Assembly (NCBI RefSeq): GCF_000017565.1 | Contig: NC_009719.1 | Span: forward strand, 1,836,001 to 1,900,000 | Length of the DNA stretch: 64,000 bases | From: Parvibaculum lavamentivorans DS-1 | GTDB lineage: Bacteria; Pseudomonadota; Alphaproteobacteria; Parvibaculales; Parvibaculaceae | Reading direction: 5' to 3' | Shown here: one piece after another, positions 58,160 through 64,000 of the stretch | How the letters are laid out: each line of letters opens with the position of its first letter | Numbering within the stretch: the stretch's first letter is position 1 | Notes under the pieces: generated by a model | The model's input: the letters and a program-made list of their open reading frames with translations, nothing else | What the model was told of the DNA's origin: nothing | The model's database searches: none | Position numbers and translations under genes: made by a program

Positions 58160-58191
58160 CTTGTGTGGCCGCCGGGCAACGCCAATATCTG
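58160..58191 (+). promoter_or_regulatory. Possible heat-shock (sigma32) promoter of clpB
   Basis: CTTGTG (58160-58165), a 17-base spacer and CAATATCTG. The alphaproteobacterial sigma32 consensus is about CTTGAC and CYTATNTNNG, so the match is partial. It lies 108 bases before the ClpB start. Known ClpB regulation makes it worth testing. Confidence 0.35.
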
Positions 58192-58298
58192 ATCGAGCTC
58201 AATGCCTCGAAGAGGGTTGTGCCGTCGGATAAGGCGCATGAGACGACGCGGGACGTGCATTCCCGGCCGTTTCGGAAGCGTGCTTGAAAGGGAAGATA

Positions 58299-60941
<2,643 letters not shown>

Positions 60942-60963
60942 GCAGCAGCGCCTCCCGAAAGAC

Positions 60964-60997
60964 AAAAGGCCGCCGGAAAACCCAGCGGCCTTTTTGT
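60964..60997 (+). terminator. Intrinsic terminator after clpB
   Basis: AAAAGGCCGC with its complement, an 11-base loop and a T run, 22 bases past the clpB stop. Confidence 0.85.
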
Positions 60998-61005
60998 TTT
61001 CCTTC

Positions 61006-61050
61006 GCCGGAAACGGACATGGCGTTCCGTGCGCCATGTCCGTTTCCGGC
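61006..61050. repeat. Long perfect inverted repeat (19-bp arms)
   Basis: Arms at 61006-61024 and 61032-61050 are perfect complements (GCCGGAAACGGACATGGCG on the left) around a seven-base loop. No T run follows, and the clpB terminator is just upstream. It sits 67 bases before the SDR start. It is much longer than a normal dimer operator; possibilities are a mobile hairpin (REP-like), a roadblock, a recombination site or a fold in the SDR leader. Confidence 0.85.
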
Positions 61051-61117
61051 CAGACAGGCACATCCCGAAACGCGACTTTTCAGGCGACATCATCACTGAC
61101 TCGCAAAGGAAAGACCT

Positions 61118-61882
61118 ATGGGTTTGCTCGACGGGAAAATCGCCATTGTCACGGGCGCGAGCTCCGGTATCGGCCGCGCGGCGGCGCTGCTCTTCGCGCA
61201 GGAAGGGGCAAGCCTCGTCGTCACAGCGCGACGCAAGGCGGAGCTTGATGCGCTTGTTGCCGAAATAACAGCGCAAGGCGGCGAAGCGGTCGCTCTTGCG
61301 GGCGATATATGCGACGAAACGCTTGCTGTGCGCCTTGTCGCGCTTGCGACGGACCGTTTTGGAGGTCTCGACATTGCCTTCAACAATGCCGCCACCACGG
61401 GTAGCCTTCTTTCCACGGTCGAGATTCCTCTTGCGGACTGGCGGCTCACCCTCGACACCAATCTCACTGCCGCCTTCATGGGCGCGCAGGCGCAACTCCC
61501 CGCCATGCTCGCGCGCGGCGGCGGTTCGCTCATCTTCACCTCCACCATTGTCGGTCACGAGCTCGGCCTTCCCGGCATGGCGGCCTATGCGTCGAGCAAG
61601 GCAGGGCTCGTCGGTCTCGCACGTGTCATAGCCGCCGAATATGGTGCGAAGGGCATCCGCGCCAATGCGCTCCTCCCCGGTGGCACGGACACGCCGATGG
61701 GCCGCGATGCCGCGCCAACGCCGGAGGCGCTGTCCTTTGTCGTCGGGTTGCACGCTCTGAAGCGCATTGCCCAGCCAGAAGAAATTGCCCGTGCCGCCCT
61801 CTTCCTTGCCTCGGATGCCTCCAGCTTCGTGACCGGCAGCGCCCTCCTCGCCGATGGCGGTGTCTCGATCAACAGAGCGTAA
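61118..61882 (+). CDS. SDR family oxidoreductase
   Basis: A 254-residue classical short-chain dehydrogenase with the cofactor motif TGASSGIG (12-19), NNA (89-91), and catalytic Ser142, Tyr157 and Lys161 (YASSK). FabG-like in layout. The Arg38-Arg39 after beta strand 2 (TARRK) favours NADPH. Substrate unknown. The ATG follows AAAGGA; transcription may start downstream of the large hairpin. Confidence 0.93.
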   Translation: MGLLDGKIAIVTGASSGIGRAAALLFAQEGASLVVTARRKAELDALVAEITAQGGEAVALAGDICDETLAVRLVALATDRFGGLDIAFNNAATTGSLLSTVEIPLADWRLTLDTNLTAAFMGAQAQLPAMLARGGGSLIFTSTIVGHELGLPGMAAYASSKAGLVGLARVIAAEYGAKGIRANALLPGGTDTPMGRDAAPTPEALSFVVGLHALKRIAQPEEIARAALFLASDASSFVTGSALLADGGVSINRA

Positions 61883-62025
61883 GGCGCAGGGGAAGGCCGT
61901 TTCGTGTTCATCGCGCCGTCATGCGACGGTCACGTCATTTTAAGTTGTACCTCCGCGGGCTAGAGTCCGGAGGGCGGGACGCGGCGCCGGTTTTCGGCCG
62001 GCAGCGCCTGCGAGGGAGAGGAACG

Positions 62026-62205
62026 ATGGGATTCTGGATGAAACTTGCCTTCACGGTCGCGGCGATCATTCTGGTCAGCGTTCTTGCCGGCTACCTCTGG
62101 TACACGCTTTTCAATGCGGAGATCCCGGCATTCCTGAGCGGGCTGCTCGGCGGCATGGCTGCCATCCCGGTCTGGGAGTTTCTGCGGAAGGTCAATGCGC
62201 CCTGA
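62026..62205 (+). CDS. Small membrane protein (59 aa)
   Basis: The ATG follows GAGGGAGAGGA. The product has a clear membrane helix (LAFTVAAIILVSVLAGYLWY) and a second hydrophobic segment (FLSGLLGGMAAIPVWEFL), ending in a basic tail. No family is recognised. It lies 143 bases after the SDR gene with a possible terminator 120 bases downstream. Confidence 0.65.
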   Translation: MGFWMKLAFTVAAIILVSVLAGYLWYTLFNAEIPAFLSGLLGGMAAIPVWEFLRKVNAP

Positions 62206-62324
62206 CAGGGCGTCACGCGGGTCGTATTTCGAGCTGCCCGAGAGCCGGAACGGGCGAGCGGGGAGATCCTCTCTTTCCTGTCGGAAGAGAACGGTCCTGT
62301 GCTTTATCCCCGGGGAGGTCTTTC

Positions 62325-62348
62325 CCGGGGTGCTTATCCCCGGTTTTT
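62325..62348 (+). terminator. Candidate intrinsic terminator
   Basis: CCGGGG, a seven-base loop, CCCCGG and five T. The right arm overlaps one TTATCCCC copy. It probably ends the small membrane-protein transcript. Confidence 0.6.
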
Positions 62349-62423
62349 CCGTGCCTGTCGCGACGTGCCACCCTTTATCCCCGCCGGGGACAAGTGCCCC
62401 GCGCGGGCGCGCGAGGAGCGGGG

Positions 62424-62451
62424 ATAAGGCCGGTGCCATAAGGCCGGTGCC
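62424..62451 (+). repeat. Perfect 14-bp tandem duplication
   Basis: ATAAGGCCGGTGCC occurs twice in direct contact, beginning in the inverted TTATCCCC copy. It is short enough for slippage and could vary among strains. Confidence 0.8.
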
Positions 62452-62480
62452 GGGGGCTCGTGGCGCTCGAAACGCTCTCA

Positions 62481-62508
62481 TGACGGTTTGGTGACAGTCC
62501 GATGACAG
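62481..62508 (+). repeat. TGACRG motifs spaced by 11 bases
   Basis: TGACGG, TGACAG and TGACAG start at 62481, 62492 and 62503, exactly one helical turn apart. Direct, phased repeats of this type can be sites for a multimeric regulator. No adjacent regulator gene is visible. Confidence 0.5.
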
Positions 62509-62569
62509 TCGCCCGTCTTATCCCCGAAATAGCGGCATTTTGCTGGCTTCCCGAGGGCCCTGAAAACCA

Positions 62570-62603
62570 AAAGGGCCGGGCGCTTTCGCGGTCCCGGCCC
62601 TTT
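62570..62603 (-). terminator. Intrinsic terminator of peptidase gene
   Basis: An 11-bp perfect stem, AAAGGGCCGGG with its complement, and a 12-base loop lie 21 bases past the stop of the M23 peptidase on the - strand, followed by T-rich sequence in that direction. Confidence 0.8.
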
Positions 62604-62624
62604 CAATAATCCGTAGGCGGAGTG

Positions 62625-64000
62625 TCAGTTGGCGGTGCGCGTATCGTCCTTCGCGCCCGCCGCGGCCACCTTCGTTGCAAGCGGCGCTTCGGCCATTTGC
62701 GTCGCGATGTCGGCGCGCAGGTTCTTGAAGGCGGCGAGCTGATTGCCCTCGAGCTTGCGGCCTGTCGGCACTTTCAGCGCGAGCGGGTTCATCTTCTTGC
62801 CGTTCACATGCACTTCGTAGTGAAGATGCGGGCCGGTCGAGCGGCCGGTTGTGCCGACATAACCGATCACCTGGCCCTGACGGACGCGCGTGCCCGCCCT
62901 GACGCCGCGCGCGAAGCCGTTGAGATGCGCGTAAGCGGTTTCATAGCCATTTGCGTGGCGGATGGAGATGTAGTTGCCGAAGCTGCCGAAGCGGTTCGCG
63001 CGTGTCACCGTGCCGTCGCCGGCGGCGTAGATCGGCGTACCGCGGGGCGCGGCGAAGTCTACGCCCGCATGCATCTTCGAGTAGCCGAGGATCGGATGCT
63101 TGCGCAATCCGTAGCCGGAGGAAAGACGCGCACCGTCGATCGGCGTCTTCATCAGGAACTTCTTCATGCTCTGGCCGGACTCGTCGAAATAGTCCCACTC
63201 GCCATCCTTGCCGGGATCGAAACGCCAGAGCTTGTGCGTCTTGCCGCCGACGGTGAGCGATGCGTGGAGGACGTCGCCCTCTTTCACGGGGAGCTGCATC
63301 TCGTCGAATTTGCGGCTGAAATAGACTTCGAACTTGTCGCCAGGCTGGATTTCGCGCTGGAAGTCGACGCTGTAGGAGTACATGCGGATCATTTCAATGA
63401 TGATCTGCGGCGGGATGCCCGCCTGTTCCGCGTCGAGGAAGAGAGAATTGTTGATGGTGCCGGAAGCGCGCACGAAGCCTTCCGTGAATTCGCGAATGGT
63501 TTCGCGGCCGCCGAAGCTGCCGTCTTCGTTGCGCGTTACTTCGATCGCGCGTTCGATGTCGGGCTGCAGTGAAATGGCGGTCAGGTATTTCGCCGGCGTT
63601 TCGCCTTCCTCGCCGATCATGCCATCCGGCATTTCCATGAAGGCGAGAGAAATCTCCTGGCCGGCGCGGAGTTTGCGCGGGCTGTAGTAAGACGTCATGG
63701 CCGCGACCGCGTGATAGGCGTCGATGCGATCGACGCCGGCGTTCTGCAGCACTTCCATCAGCGTCTCGCCATTGGCGAGGGAGACGGTGGTTTCCGTTGC
63801 GCGCGGTTCGAGCGGCGCGGCGGGAAGCGATGCGGCTTCCGCGGCGAGGCTTTCTTCCGTCTGCGGCAGGAAGAGGCCGGGATCGGCGAGAGAGACGGCC
63901 GCGAGCTCCTGCTCGGCCGTTGCTGCCGCCGTTTCCGTTTCCGCCGCCGCCAGCAGATCATCCGTGGGCAGAAGGGCTGCGGTTTCCTGCAGCGCGCGGG
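62625..64000 (-). CDS. M23 family murein endopeptidase (5' end beyond window)
   Basis: A periplasmic peptidoglycan hydrolase. The frame is open to the window edge, giving at least 458 codons; an ATG at 63758 is internal. Upstream residues are Ala/Glu/Thr-rich, then TVSLANGETLMEVLQNAGV begins an OapA/LysM-like region. The C-terminal LytM domain has GYGLRKHPILGYSKMHAGVDFA with the zinc-ligand His and Asp (HAGVD) and GPHLHYEV with the second metal pair. It likely acts in cell-wall growth or division. The start lies outside this window. Confidence 0.92.
   Translation of the reverse strand, partial: RALQETAALLPTDDLLAAAETETAAATAEQELAAVSLADPGLFLPQTEESLAAEAASLPAAPLEPRATETTVSLANGETLMEVLQNAGVDRIDAYHAVAAMTSYYSPRKLRAGQEISLAFMEMPDGMIGEEGETPAKYLTAISLQPDIERAIEVTRNEDGSFGGRETIREFTEGFVRASGTINNSLFLDAEQAGIPPQIIIEMIRMYSYSVDFQREIQPGDKFEVYFSRKFDEMQLPVKEGDVLHASLTVGGKTHKLWRFDPGKDGEWDYFDESGQSMKKFLMKTPIDGARLSSGYGLRKHPILGYSKMHAGVDFAAPRGTPIYAAGDGTVTRANRFGSFGNYISIRHANGYETAYAHLNGFARGVRAGTRVRQGQVIGYVGTTGRSTGPHLHYEVHVNGKKMNPLALKVPTGRKLEGNQLAAFKNLRADIATQMAEAPLATKVAAAGAKDDTRTAN

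Larger units (their letters stand above)
62304..62526. repeat. Cluster of TTATCCCC motifs
   Basis: TTATCCCC(G) occurs on the + strand at 62304, 62334, 62375 and 62518, and inverted (CGGGGATAA) at 62419-62427. The 419 bases between the small membrane gene and the peptidase are otherwise gene-free and full of CCCGGG/GGCC pairings. It resembles DnaA-box arrays in look but differs from TTATCCACA. Confidence 0.7.

Noticed and set aside
62304..62526. Replication origin with DnaA boxes
   Set aside because: The motif is TTATCCCCG, not TTATCCACA, no origin-linked genes such as dnaA, hemE or parAB are nearby, and no AT-rich unwinding region is present.

Overview
The window is GC-rich, almost fully coding DNA from an alphaproteobacterial chromosome. 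The lineage call rests on gene content and order: cobS-cobT next to J-domain and BolA genes, a PAS_5 protein, a DUF4167 protein just after prfA-prmC, the run comF / glutaredoxin / nitrilase / DUF1178, the lysC-ptsP pair, and an ECF41 sigma-factor module. A Hyphomicrobiales-like or Parvibaculum-like organism would fit, but the genus is a guess. I see no tRNA, rRNA, CRISPR array, insertion sequence or prophage. The only recombinase is housekeeping XerD.

Layout. 0-10 kb: acyl-CoA dehydrogenase, an orphan PAS/GAF histidine kinase, a Sel1-type lipoprotein, then B12-dependent methylmalonyl-CoA mutase and its chaperone GTPase MeaB around a small unknown gene and a DUF3108 protein. 10-15 kb: ribosomal protein L28, a VUT/YhhQ-like membrane protein, a phytase-esterase-like exported protein, and MATE and MFS exporters. 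The MFS gene is divergent from a regulator with SufR-like cysteines. 15-23 kb: cobaltochelatase CobT and CobS, a J-domain protein, BolA, a CorC-type protein, aroB and aroK. 23-28 kb: a 47-residue membrane peptide overlapping a large exported unknown protein, xerD, and an ECF41 operon with its own candidate promoter. 28-35 kb: accA, PAS_5, an SLC13 permease coupled to two epoxide hydrolases, and a spinster-like MFS carrier. 35-45 kb: secA, a parvulin foldase, argJ with a histone-like tail, mutT, a lone Flp pilin, a BioC-like methyltransferase, comF, grxC, a nitrilase and DUF1178. 45-56 kb: a Tat-exported sugar-lactone oxidase, a cytochrome c lipoprotein and ubiG in one operon; then lysC, ptsP, rodZ, ispG, prfA and prmC. 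56-64 kb: a long structured leader before the DUF4167 gene, a MOSC protein, clpB, an SDR, a small membrane protein, a repeat-rich intergenic region, and an M23 peptidase cut by the window end.

How genes work together. The acyl-CoA dehydrogenase, methylmalonyl-CoA mutase/MeaB and cobaltochelatase subunits (B12 synthesis) fit fatty-acid and propionate breakdown. The lactone oxidase, cytochrome and UbiG genes suggest a periplasmic redox branch. The ECF41 operon carries sigma factor, CMD-family partner, membrane protein and matching promoter. Much of the rest is core cell biology: SecA, ClpB, XerD, RF1 and its methylase, IspG, L28 and AccA.

Most worth following up are the lactone-oxidase/cytochrome unit, the ECF41 module, the basic tail on ArgJ, the structured DNA at 61.0 and 62.3-62.5 kb, and four convergent gene pairs that overlap by exactly a shared CTAA/CTAG.
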